A stretch of 64,000 nucleotides of DNA from Vitis vinifera (lineage: Eukaryota; Streptophyta; Magnoliopsida; Vitales; Vitaceae), in the NCBI RefSeq assembly GCF_030704535.1, contig NC_081806.1, positions 5,829,501 to 5,893,500 of the forward strand. Direction: 5' to 3'. The notes under the pieces are model-generated. The model did not search any database. It saw only the letters and a program-made list of their open reading frames with translations, and was not told the DNA's origin. Both the position numbers and the translations under genes were made by a program. Shown here piece after piece: positions 13,013 to 24,400 of the stretch; position 1 is the stretch's first letter; every line of letters begins with the position of its first letter.

Positions 13013-14598
13013 TTAACGATATCTCATCACTTTCTTTGCAGCTTTCCAATGGTCTATACCTGGGTTACTCTGATATCGTCCTAACATTCCAACAGCAAAT
13101 GCAATGTCAGGCCTTGTGCAGACCTGAGCATACATCAAACTTCCGACTGCATAAGCATATGGAATGTTCTTCATTTGTTCCATCTCAAGATCGTTTTTCG
13201 GGCATTGGTTCAGATTGAACCTATCACCCTTCACTATAGGGGAAACACTAGGTGAACAATTCTTCATCCGAAATCTCTCTAAAACTTTATTGATATAGGT
13301 TTCTTGAGACAAACCTAAGATACCTTTAAATCTGTCTCTATGGATCTTAATGCCAATGACATAAGATGCCTCACCCATATCCTTCATGTCAAAATTTTTA
13401 GAGAGGAATTGTTTCACCTCATGAAGTAAACCCTTATCATTGGTTGCAAGTAAGATGTCATCCACGTATAAAACAAGAAAACAAACTTTACTCCCACTGA
13501 CCTTAAGGTATATGCATTGATCCATAACATTTTCAACAAAACCAAATGAAGAAATTATGTTATGGAATTTTAAATACCATTGGCGGGATGCTTGCTTCAA
13601 ACCGTATATGGATTTCTTAAGCTTACAAACTAATTGCTCACCATCACTAGAGGGGAATCCTTCAGGTTGTTTCATGTAAACCTCCTCATCTAGCTCTCCA
13701 TTAAGAAATGTTGTTTTCACATCCATTTGTTGCAATTCCAAATCAAAGTGGGCTACTAATGCCAATATAATGCGTAAGGAATCTTTCTTAGATACAGGAG
13801 AAAATGTTTCCGTGTAATCGATTCCTTCTTTCTGAGTGAACCCCTTTGCAACAAGTCTAGCCTTGTATCTCTCAATGTTGCCTGATGAGTCTTTCTTTGT
13901 CTTAAAAACCCATTTACAACCAATGGTTTTTACACCATTAAGCAACTCAACAAGGTCCCAAACATCGTTGCACCTCATGGAACTCATCTCATCCTTCATG
14001 GCATTGTACCACAATTCTGATTCTTTGCAACTCATGGCTTGTGAAAATGATTCGGGATCATTTTCGGCTCCTATATTATAGTCAGATTCTTGTAGATACA
14101 CTACATAATCACTAGGAATTACTGACCTCTTAGTTCGAGTAGACCTTCTTAAGGTTGCACCAATATCTTCCGAGAAAGTATGAGGTTCAACTTGTTGTTC
14201 AGAAGTGTTAGGCAACTCCTGATCAACTTGGTCTACTGGAATGTTGTCAACAACTTGTAGAACTTCAATGACTGGTTGAACTTCATCAATTGTTCGTTCA
14301 ACACTCGTTTGTACTTGAGGGGTGTTATGAACAATAAACAATCTATCGCTTGAAGTGGAAGGTTGAGACTCTGTATGATCAATATCAGAAACTATGTTTC
14401 TAAATTGATCGCTCCCATTGACCAAGTCATATTCAAGAAATTTAGCATTTCTTGATTCCACAATCCTAGTGCTGTGAGATGGACAGTAAAACCTATACCC
14501 CTTGGACTTTTCAACATATCCAATGAAATACCCACTAATAGTCCTTGGGTCCAGTTTCTTCTCTTGTGGATTATAATTCTCACTTCAGACGAGCATCC
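13013..14598 (-). pseudogene. Copia reverse transcriptase part of pol (broken)
   Basis: The open stretch at 13013-14461 contains the Copia RT landmarks: W---M--E---M (AMKDEMSSMRCNDVW), GCKWVFKTK, RYKARLVAKGFTQ, the catalytic D in QQMDVKTTFLNG, YGLKQASRQWY, and YVDDILLA. The frame continues into RNase H but is closed by TAA at 13013-13015. Between about 14571 and 14578 one base seems to be missing, so integrase and RT lie in different frames. Upstream of 14461 the RT frame stays readable to this point (FYCPSHSTRIVESRNAKFLE). RT itself looks uninterrupted. Confidence 0.92.
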
Positions 14599-15930
14599 CT
14601 AAACGCGCATATGTCGCAAACTCGGTTTCCAACCTTTCAATAACTCAAATGGTGTTTTTAGGACAGCCTTGGTTGGAACTCGGTTTAATATATACACAGC
14701 TGTCTTAAGTGCTTCAGTCCACAAGAATTTAGGAAGTTTTGAGCTGCTAAGCATACTCCTCACCATGTCCAATAAAGTTCGGTTTCTTCTTTCTGCTACA
14801 CCATTTTGGTCTGGAGAACCAGGCATGGTGTATTGGGCAACAATCCCATGCTCTTGAAGAAACTTCGCAAATGGCCCAGGTGATTGTCCATCTTCCAAGT
14901 ATCTACCATAATATTCTCCACCTCTATCTGATCTCACGATCTTAATTTGTTTACCATATTGTTTCTCTACTTCTGCCTTGAAGACTTTAAAGGCATCTAA
15001 AGCTTCATTTTTATTATGAAGTATGTAGAGATACATGTATCGTGAGAAATCATCTATGAAAGAGATGAAGTATTTCTGACCATGAGAGTCCATGTCAAGA
15101 CTACATATATCAGTATGTATGATCTCTAGTATGGTGGAACTCCTAGTAGCACCTTTCTTTGACTTGTTGGTCTGCTTACCCTTAATGCAGTCCACATAAG
15201 TCTCAAAGTCAGTAAAATCTAGAGTACTAAGTACCCCATCATTCACCAATCTTTTGATTCTATCTATGGAGATATGACCTAATCTCCGGTGCCACAATGT
15301 AAAGGAATCCTCTTTTACAACACATCTCTTAATGCCAGTTTGGACATGTAATGAATTATGAGCGGTATCATTTTGTAAGAATATACAATAAAGACCATCA
15401 GACAAGATACCATTCCCAACACAATCAGATTTATAAATCAAACTGAAAGATGTTTCTGAAAAATGAAAGGAATATCCAAACGGTACAAGTCTAGAAACTG
15501 AAATCAAGTTTCGTGAGAAACTTGGTACATAAAAGGTCTTTTGCAATTCTAAAACAAAACCACTATTTAAAGTTAAATAACATGTCCCTATTGCTTCCAC
15601 ATGCGAGCCCATCTTGTTTCCGGATAAGATGAATTGCTCACTTGTCACTGGCTTCCTTAGGTTTTGCATACCTTGCAAGGAATTTGAAATGTGGATTGTA
15701 GATCCAGAATCAATCCACCATGTGTTGGTGTTTACATTAACCATATTAGATTCATAACAAACAAATGAGGTAGGGTTACCTTTCTTCTCAAGCCAATTCT
15801 GAAATTTCAAACATTTCTTCTTCACGTGTCCTTTCTTTTTACAGAAAAAACACTTTTCATCTTTCTTAATGTCAGATTTAGGAGAAATTTGTTGCTTCCC
15901 TTTCTGACTAGCTTGAGATTTTCCTTTCTT
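14599..15930 (-). pseudogene. Copia zinc knuckle, protease and integrase (broken)
   Basis: In minus order: a CX2CX4HX4C zinc knuckle ([14 protein letters not shown], 15833-15852 region), the aspartic protease site [12 protein letters not shown], the pre-integrase zinc region ([10 protein letters not shown]), and the integrase core with [19 protein letters not shown] and the E of [10 protein letters not shown], which supply the D,D(35)E triad. The frame is continuous with gag but is separated from it by TGA at 15931-15933, and it is closed by TAG at 14599-14601 within the conserved HMRV-GC region that normally leads into the integrase tail. Confidence 0.93.
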
Positions 15931-16575
15931 TCATTTCCTTTGCGTCACCAGCATGACACTTTCTCCCTGTTCCATCAATAACCTTCCTTCCTCTTGAACA
16001 CACATGGTCATCAATTCATTGATAGACCACTTATCCTTATATGTGTTGTAAGAGATTTTGAAAGGTCCATACTGAGGTGGAAGAGTGTTAAGGATAAAGT
16101 GCACCAAGAAGGATTCAGACATTTCTACCTCGAGTTTCTTCAATTGAGCCACAATGTCCCTCATCTCCATGATATGTTCACGTACACCTCTTATAGCGGT
16201 GAGTTTCAAGGATGTGAACTTCATAATTAGGGTGCTTGCCAAGGCTTTATCTGAAATGACGAATTGCTCATCGATAGCCTTTAGCAATTCACGAACATTT
16301 TCATGTTGCTCAATTGAACCACGTATACCAGCACTGATTTTTGTCTTAATGTACATCACGCTAAGGCGATTAGATTTCTCCCAGCGTTCGTACAATAAAA
16401 TTTGTTCAGGTGTGCTGGTATCAGTGATCTTATGCGGTTCATCTTTCCTTATAGCATAATCTATGTCCATGCACCCTAATTGAAGAAGAATTCTTTCCTT
16501 CCATATCTTAAAGTTATCTCCTCTAAGTTTGGGAACCTCACAACGAATATCAGATATGTTAGGTAAAACTGCACA
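15931..16575 (-). pseudogene. Copia gag (UBN2-type), N-terminal part
   Basis: The first ATG of the open stretch is at 16470 (MDIDYAIRKDEPHK), but gag-like sequence is readable further upstream to about 16570: VPKLRGDNFKIWKERILLQL precedes it in frame, as in UBN2-type gag proteins of plant Copia elements. The phrase YERWEKSNRLSVMYIK and the later ALASTLIMKFTSLK are typical. No in-frame ATG precedes the readable part, and it begins at TTTTGTGCAG, which looks like a 3' splice site at about 16575-16566. The start may therefore have been supplied by splicing or lost. The frame ends at TGA 15931-15933. Confidence 0.85.
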
Positions 16576-18344
16576 AAAGGATTACAAGCTTATTAAAAAT
16601 TTAAGGCTTTAATATAAATTCATGCTTTACCAATGTAGAACATACTTAAAATTGAATCTAATTTTATTAAAAATTGTCTGTGGGCTAAATCTTTAATTCA
16701 ATCAGATTAATTATCTTTATAATAGACTTTATCAAACTATTTTATTGAATTATGAAATTTATTATGAATATAGTTTGATATTTTCTATCTATAATCTTTA
16801 TGATAAACCTATTAAATTAATTATTCTCAACTCCTGTGGGTAAATTAGGAAAAATTAATTTTAATATTTTATCCTAATTAATTATATAAATATAATGAAA
16901 ACCCCATGGGGTAAAATCGTCATATTCATATAATTAATTACAATTAATGTCCATAATGTGATCCAGATTTACTTAATATATAATTTTTATATAATTAAGG
17001 TTGTTGTGGCTATTCCTTAATTATTAAAAAATTATATGGTTCACTAGACATTAAGATTATAGGATATATATATTTTAATATATCTTATACAATTTAGATA
17101 AAATTTGCATGCATCAATAGCTACAACATTTAATTTATCTAACACAAGATTAAGCTACATTTTATACATACAAACAATAAAATTAATGATTTAATATGCA
17201 TGTATAAAGGATCACATATAATTCAGAATTAACTTGAAAGGATTTCATATTATGAAAGGGTGCCTAAATCCATATAAAAAACAATTAATTCAAATCCAAT
17301 AAAATAATTCAAATCGGGCCATTAGAACCTAAATCAGCCCAAATATCATAATTAACCCATGGCCCAACACTTAAAGACTTTAATAATTTTATTGGATCAC
17401 TGCACATGTAATTTGCCTAATGGGCCCAATAGCTTCCTTATGCCAAGGCCCAAAAGTAAAACCCATCTTTCTCTAGTCTTTTATATATAAATATATGAAT
17501 TAACTTATGGGTTCCAATATTCAGCACGTTGGCATCTTAATGACTCCTAGTCGCCTGCAGCCACATCATCCGCGGCACCATAACAACACCGGACCGATTT
17601 TCTAGCAACGTCAGCATCATGCTTGTAGCGGCTCACCACTGCAACCCCAAAACAACACCGGAAATGACGCTTCTTGAATACTTGAAAATGGCGCCTTCAG
17701 AGGTTGAAACTAGCACTAGCAATGGTGTTTGAATAGCGCTTGCAGCCTCTGAAACCAACACCAGCAACGATGCTTGAATAGCGCCTGAATGGCGCTCGGA
17801 ATGGGCGCCTGCAACTGCACTTCAACAACGCCTGAATGGTGCTCATAATGGGTGCCTGTAGCGGCACTTCAACAACCACCACAAATGGGACGGGCTGCAT
17901 CCACCGGAGTGCAGCCCTGATTCCTCCATTCCCGCCTTTATGCGAGCTCCTCCATGCCAATATCGATACCATGAAGGCCTGTGGCCTGTGGTGGCGAGGC
18001 TGGTGCTGTTTGCAGTGGGCGGCACCACCATCAAAGAGTGGGCCTATGGCATGAGGTGGAGGGGCTGGTACAGTTTTTATTTATTTATTAGGGGACCAGT
18101 TAGACTACCGGTTAGAGCCTAAGCATTTCTGAGGGCCTAAGTGGTGATGCCTTGAGTTGGAACCCGAGTGGCTGCGCCTCTCAGATGTTTCTATCAAGCA
18201 TGGGTATTTCATTTTTAAAGTAGTGATTTGAGAGATCAACTTATGGATGTTTCTGTATGATTGTATCTTACAACCAAAGGAGAAACCATTAACTAAGCAA
18301 GTCTCCGGCAAAATAGATATTAAGGCAGAGATAAGATTTTCAGT
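16576..18344 (-). other. Long non-coding leader of the Copia element
   Basis: About 1.8 kb separates the primer-binding site from gag, which is long for a Copia element. It has two parts: an AT-rich half (16580-17520) and a GC-rich half (about 17530-18110). The GC-rich half holds degenerate tandem repeats of 46-47 bases: 17705-17750, 17751-17782 (partial) and two clear copies at 17783-17829 and 17830-17876. Overlapping short frames there on both strands are unlike any known protein and I do not call them genes. Confidence 0.65.
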
Positions 18345-18356
18345 GCTCTGATACCA
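18345..18356 (-). other. Primer-binding site (initiator Met tRNA type)
   Basis: On the minus strand this reads TGGTATCAGAGC, the classic plant Copia PBS, two bases inside the 5' LTR (18359-18717). It fixes the element's orientation. Confidence 0.95.
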
Positions 18357-18358
18357 AA

Positions 18359-18717
18359 TGTAGGCAATTCATAATGCATATAAACAATTCATTCATATGT
18401 AACTTATGCCATACTTACCTCCAGCTATTGTTGGGTTGCAAGTCTTTGGTTTCCAAAACTCTATCTCTCCTTATGGATGGTGTAATTTCTGAAGATTTTC
18501 AGCAGCATGAGAGAGGAGCTTGGGACCAAGACCGATATTTAAAATACAAAGAAAACGTGGCTTCCCATCAAAGCCACGTTTCTCTGATTTGCCACACGAT
18601 GAGCAGTTGATAGAAACATGCTCCTTAACAGCAGCTACATGATGAAGGACGTGGCCAAGTGTTGGACCACTTCAGGGCAGCGGAACGTGGGTGGTGAACG
18701 TCGGTTATTTGATAACA
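18359..18717 (-). repeat. 5' LTR of the Copia element, including U3 promoter
   Basis: 359 bp; 6 differences from the left LTR, all transitions. On the transcribed (minus) strand several ACGTGG/CCACGT motifs and a perfect 11-bp hairpin (stems 18553-18563 and 18571-18581) precede a TATA-like TTTAAATA (about 18534-18545). This looks like the layout of a U3 promoter. Confidence 0.95.
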
Positions 18718-18722
18718 TGGAC

Positions 18723-21420
18723 CCCTTGATAAGGGCATTTATTTAATGACCAATTGACACAAGTACAAGCCCAAAAAGCAACATATATGTACTCCATTCA
18801 TGCATGAGCAATAAGACAAAAAAAAATTCCCCTATAGGAGCCTTGAAAGCTTTTTCCAATAATGAAACCAATTATGGGACGTTGTTACATCTCTTTCAAT
18901 GACAAAGGCAAGTTTTATGGTGCAGCCCCAGGTCAGATTCATAGGACCACCTAAGAACAAACCCCAAATTATTGAGGTACTTGGTGAGACATTTTGGTTT
19001 AATCCTGTACAGATTGACAAAACAGACATGATATTAATTATACTTGAAGACATTAAGAACATTCAAGAGAAATAATTTTGAGATTTTTTTGTTGATTTTG
19101 GAATATAGTTTTGAGTGTGCATTTTCATTAACCTAAGCCCGTTTATGATAAATATTGCATAGAAGAGAGGAATTAAAATTGTAATATAAGTAGGATTTGA
19201 TTTCATACTAACAATTTTTTTTATTTCTATTTGTATTCTAAAATATAATCCAAGCACATTAAAAAATGTAGTAAAATAGATTTTTCATTCTCACTTTCTA
19301 TTGTAACATTTCAAGCTCTATGTTTGATTTTTTTGAAAATTTTAATTGACATTGAAAGGATGAAAATAAAAATAAAATAAAATAAAATAAAAAATAAATT
19401 TAAGGTTCATAAATTATGTTGATATTCTCATTAAACTTATTTCAAATGTTTTTCTTTTTCTATTTAAAAATAAATCATCATGATTATTAAAAAAAAAAAA
19501 CTCAAATGTTCAATAAAAATTAGAAAATATTTTTAAATTTTTGAAAAATAACTTGTAATGGTTATTAAAAAATTATTTGATAAATGATTCTTAAAAAAAA
19601 AAAAACACTTTCCAGAAAAGCCCTTTTATTGAAAACGCTTTGAATTAAAAACTACCAAACGCTCCCTAAATATCACAAACTTGCACATGCTCCCCACTGG
19701 CATCTGCTTCAGCCGAAGGCCCATTGCTTTGGGCCATGTGGCTTGGTTTGGCTGAGAACCATGGGCCGTTGGGCATATTGTTACCAAAACCGCCTGTGGG
19801 CTTAGTGGTTTAGAATTTTCCACTGTGAAGAGATTTAAAAAGAGAGCTTTCATATTTTTAATTAATATTAAATATTAGGATGTGTTATCATGAACATACG
19901 ATAATATGATCAATTAAATATAATATTTTGGGATATCTTTCTCCATTAAAAATAATATCCTAAATATCTACATCTTATCATATACATCATTTTCAATACA
20001 CTATCATTGGATTATCTTGAAGATGAAGAGTGTCTTGAAAATGAATATAATTCAAAGCATGAAATTGTTTGAGGGTTAATATAATTTTTGTTTCACAAAA
20101 AAGGAAAGTGCTATGAAAAATAGGAATATACAATATAAAAAAGCAGAATAAGAACGTATAAATTTACAAGGAAAACCCTATATAGGAAAAACCATGAATA
20201 GAGGAAAATAAAATTTTTATACATCATCGAATATATATATATATATTCCCTCCACTATCACCATAGACCCCTAAAAAGTCGCTTGCGTCGTTTCTATTTT
20301 GTACCAATGTTTGATGTAGTGAATATTTTATTTTTCTAATTTAGGATTTTAAACATAAATTTATGTGTTCTTATTCTATTTTTTTGTATAGTCTATTCTT
20401 ATTTTTCAGATACATAAAGAAATGGAATCGATGATATATATATATATATATAAAATATTTTGGGAGAATTTTTAATAATGGTACAACCTTGTACCATGAT
20501 TTTAATTAGGCAGTAGACCTACATCCATTAATTGAGGGTAGGTTTACCATGGGGTATCATATTAGTATATTGAATTTCTTCCTACTTATCTAATTCAAAT
20601 TAATTCCCTTAAGGAAAAATTTTCATTGATTCATTAATTATATTTAAGTTTTTTTTTTTTTTGTATTTTTCCCTTCCTTTGTCTCTTTTTTCTAATTTTG
20701 ATGTATAAACCATTTTATAACTTAATGCTTTCCTATATTTTCAATCATTTCCTTGTGACCACGAAACTTCCTATGTTATGTATTTGGACCAAATTCCATA
20801 TTAAGACATGTTTGTATTAATTAGTAGATGGAACCATTGAATATTGAAAAAGACGTCTTTTGACAAGAAATGAAAGGAAAATGAGTGAAACAAGTAGGTC
20901 TTTAATTAAAGGGTGTTAGATAAAATATAATTTTTAATAATTTAAAATTAAATGAAGTTATTAAATCGATTTATTAAAATATTTTTAAAATTTAAATTTC
21001 CATTAATTTTAATTAAATCATTACAACATGTAATTCAGTATAAAAAATCCCTTCAAATAAAATTGTATTTATTGAAGGTTGCTTTAACTTTTATTTGATT
21101 ATTAAAAAAAAAAAATCATTGCAAAAGAAGTGTAACGTGTATTGTGTATTGATGTGAGTACTCGATTAAAATTAATTAATTTTTAAATGGGTAATATTTA
21201 ATATTTAATTGAGATTATGGTGCCAGTTTTTATACGTAATTTAAAGAAAATTATTTTTTATCTTTTTATATTTGGGTCGGAGCTGAAAGGGCGGCACCGC
21301 TGGCACTTGCCCAGTCTGGCGGTGCCCAGTCTTGATCACAGGCCCCACGTCAGCTGCCACGTAGCCCCTTCCAGACTTTCTCCTCAAGCTTGTTTCTGAT
21401 TTTTCCAACATAAAAAGGCG
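18723..21420. other. Intergenic region between Copia element and SMPD4-like gene
   Basis: AT-rich, with poly-A tracts (about 19370-19400, 19490-19500, 19596-19607) and short (AT)n runs (about 20230-20246 and 20434-20453). No convincing gene. The minus-strand frame at 19626-19853 has no family signature. Confidence 0.5.
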
Positions 21421-21460
21421 CCATTTGCTTAGCCTGACATTCAAAACTTCAAAACCTCCA

Positions 21461-21469
21461 AAACCCTAG
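21461..21469 (+). promoter_or_regulatory. Telo-box-like element before the SMPD4-like gene
   Basis: AAACCCTAG lies 20 bases upstream of the ATG, in the expected 5' leader. Telo-box elements (AAACCCTA) are common near transcription starts of plant housekeeping genes. Function here is inferred from sequence only. Confidence 0.5.
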
Positions 21470-21489
21470 CTCACTCTGAATCACCAATC

Positions 21490-24400
21490 ATGCTTCCTCA
21501 CTCCTACACCACTGATCCCCAATCAAAGTCCCAATCCCTCGCCTCCACAATCCTCGCCGCCTCATCGCCGCCCCAAATCTCCGCCGCCTGCGCTGCCGTC
21601 GACTCCTTCCTCCACCACCACAACCCCGACCAGTCCCGTCACTTCTTCTCCATCGCATTCCCAACCCTAATTTGCAAGCTCTTCGGCTTCGATGACTCTT
21701 CTCCTCAAAACCCCAATTCACCCAATGGCTGGATCGACGCCGTCTTTGCATCCAACGATCGCGATTTCGCCTCTAGGGTTTTCAACCTTCTCTCCCCTGA
21801 CAGTGTCTTGATGCAATCCATCTCCGCCGTGGATCGCCAATCTCTCGTCAAATATGTGTTCCCCGTCGAGCGGTTGCCGGAGTGGGTTCGTTTCGTGCTT
21901 CAAAGCAACAGGGATTGTCGTATTTTACCCGATTTGTGTCCCTTATTCAAAGGCAGGGTTAAGGAAGATTCCGTTAAGGGTACCTCATTTCAAATTCAGT
22001 TGAACGTGTTTGAGTATTACATGTTTTGGTTCTCATATTACCCTGTTTGCAAAGGAAATTCTGAGAATTCAAGAGAAATTGCTGTTCGGAAGAGTAGGAG
22101 ATTTAGGTTGGAGAATTGGACCTCGTCAATTCCAGGATTTGTGAGTGCTAAGCGTGGATCAGAGCAAAAGACTGAGTGTAATTTATATATGCGTCTTCTT
22201 TATGCTTATCTTCGTGCATTTGTGCCTATATATGATTTGACTGCGCATCAACCTTACCGGAGCTCACTACTTCATTACTCGACAATTTATGATGGTTCTG
22301 CTCTGTTACAAGCTGAATTTTTGGTTTATACCTTGATGCATTTTTGGATGGTAGACAATGATTTTTCACCGTTATCTGTTAATGTCGGCAAATCATTTCG
22401 GGTGTCCTTTCCATTTCGATCGGTGCTGGGTGAGACACCTCCAACTTCTGGGTTGGGAGAAGTGGTGAAGTTGTTTGTGAAGTATTTGAATTTGAGTGCG
22501 GGTGCAGTCACTGGTGGGTCTGATTTGGTTGAATATGGTGGGAGTCCAAGGTGGAAAGTTTCAGGCCCAGTTGATGTTGTCAAGACAAGAGAGGTTACAG
22601 GTGTTTCCACATGTCTAGTGTCTTGGAACTCCTTGATCCAGAGGCCTGTATACAGGTTCATATTGAGGACATTTTTGTTTTCCCCAATGGGGGTTTCTAT
22701 GAAGAACGTGTCCCAGGTTCTTTCTGTGTGGGTTAGTTACATGGAACCTTGGATGATCAGCTTGGATGATTTTTCGGAACTTGATGCAATTGGGGACAAA
22801 CCTGCTAAGATTTCAACAAAGGAAGTTTCACAGTCTCAAGCTTGTGGGTACTCATCTTCATGGCAAGGCTATGTTTTATCCAATTATCTGTTCTACAATT
22901 CCTTGGTTATGCATTTTATTGGATTTGCACACAAGTTCCTCCACACAGATGGAGTGCTAATAATCCAGATGGTATTGAAGGTCTGTTTCTTATCCAGTCA
23001 TCCTTCTCTTTTGATTCGGGTGGTTTGTGTGTCTGACTTTTTTAAAACCAGTTTAATATTATTGGGATTTGCGTGCATTGCATAATCACTTTTTTCCTTT
23101 ATTTAATCTAAAAGCTTGGGATATCTTTGGAAGGCCATATTGTAGACATCTAGAGGTATGACTTTTAATGACCAAATTTAAGCCATTTTAAGCCATTAAA
23201 CACATTAAGTGTGTAGTGTAAAATAACTTAATATCATAAAAAATGGCTGGAGGAAGAAGTAAGTAATAAGTGTTAAGTCAACAACTTAAGCATAATTTAA
23301 GTCATTGAGTGTTAAGTTTTACCAAATGCCGATGATTCAATCTTGTCTAAGAGATAAAATTGTAGCACTCTGAATCATGACTTTTAACATGGGATCACCT
23401 GGATTGAGGATATTCTAGTGATGCCATCTGTTTTGGGTGTGGTACTTTTTTATTGCATGTTCCTCTTTTATATAAGACATGTTGCACATGCATATGATCA
23501 TTTCTTCAACAAAGAATTTATGGATGAGAGTGAGATTTGTTCATGCACCAGTTTTTTATGGAGTAAGAATGTGGCACAACTAAATAAAATTAATTTGGCA
23601 CATAAAGTAAATGCAATTAACTTAGTCAGAGATTTCATTTATGCCAAGTATAAATTGTGCGGTGGTAAGGAAGGTATTTGTGTTTGTACCAAGTACAATG
23701 ACCATAACAAATAAATAATATAATGTTTTATGGTTTTACCTGTCTGTCAACATGTGTCCAAAATGTAAGCATGAACTACTAATAACTCTGGATTGAGTAT
23801 GCCGTTAGCCTAAAAAGTGTCCTAGGCCCTTTTAGCATTGTATTGTGTCTAACTTGTTGGCCTTGGTCATGTAGTTTGCTTTGAACATCAGTTGACCATA
23901 GCTTGGTCTTGGTCCAGCCTATTTTTGAAAGGGACAAGGCGTATTAAGGTGCAGAGATGTCCTAGAGCCTAGACCTTTGGCACCTTGTATGCATACATGT
24001 ATACTTATGTGCATCCTTCAGTAGGTGCTATTAATGTAATTGTTCTTAAACCTATAAAAAAAAAAAGGATCTCCTAGAGCCTAGGCACAAACCAAGGCCT
24101 GCCTGTTTGAAGTAAGGTGCAATGTGCAATTTCTATAAAAATATTGCTAATTTAAACATACTAAAATTTATTATATATCTATATATCACCTAACATGATG
24201 CACCATTTCAAACATCAACATAAAGCTTTTTAAAAATTAAGAAGGAAAATGAAAACCAAAACAAAACAAACAATAACAGAGTCAGTTAAAAATAAAATAA
24301 AATCAGTTTCATAAAAACAAAAATATTAGTTTTAACAAGAACAAACAATAAAATTCAGCTCTAAGAAAAATAAAATCTGTTTTTTAAAACCTAAAAGTAA

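Larger units (their letters stand above)
11834..18722 (-). mobile_element. Full-length Ty1/Copia LTR retrotransposon with target duplications
   Basis: The element itself spans 11839-18717 (6879 bp) and is transcribed from the minus strand. It is framed by the 5-bp target duplication TGGAC (11834-11838 and 18718-18722). Both LTRs are 359 bp, start TG and end CA. Next to the right LTR (the 5' LTR) is a primer-binding site complementary to initiator tRNA-Met; next to the left LTR is a purine tract. Domain order in the minus direction is gag, zinc knuckle, protease, integrase, reverse transcriptase, RNase H, which is the Copia order. By eye the LTRs differ at 6 of 359 positions (about 98.3 per cent identity), so the insertion is fairly recent. 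Coding is interrupted at five places, so this copy is not autonomous. Relics at 8950-10800 are separate and older. Confidence 0.97.

Noticed and set aside
17697-18122. Several overlapping open frames on both strands in the Copia leader
   Set aside because: GC-rich tandem-repeat DNA keeps frames open by chance; there is no family resemblance and they overlap each other.
23418-23714. 98-codon frame in intron 1 of the SMPD4-like gene
   Set aside because: It lies within a well-supported intron and has no known motif.
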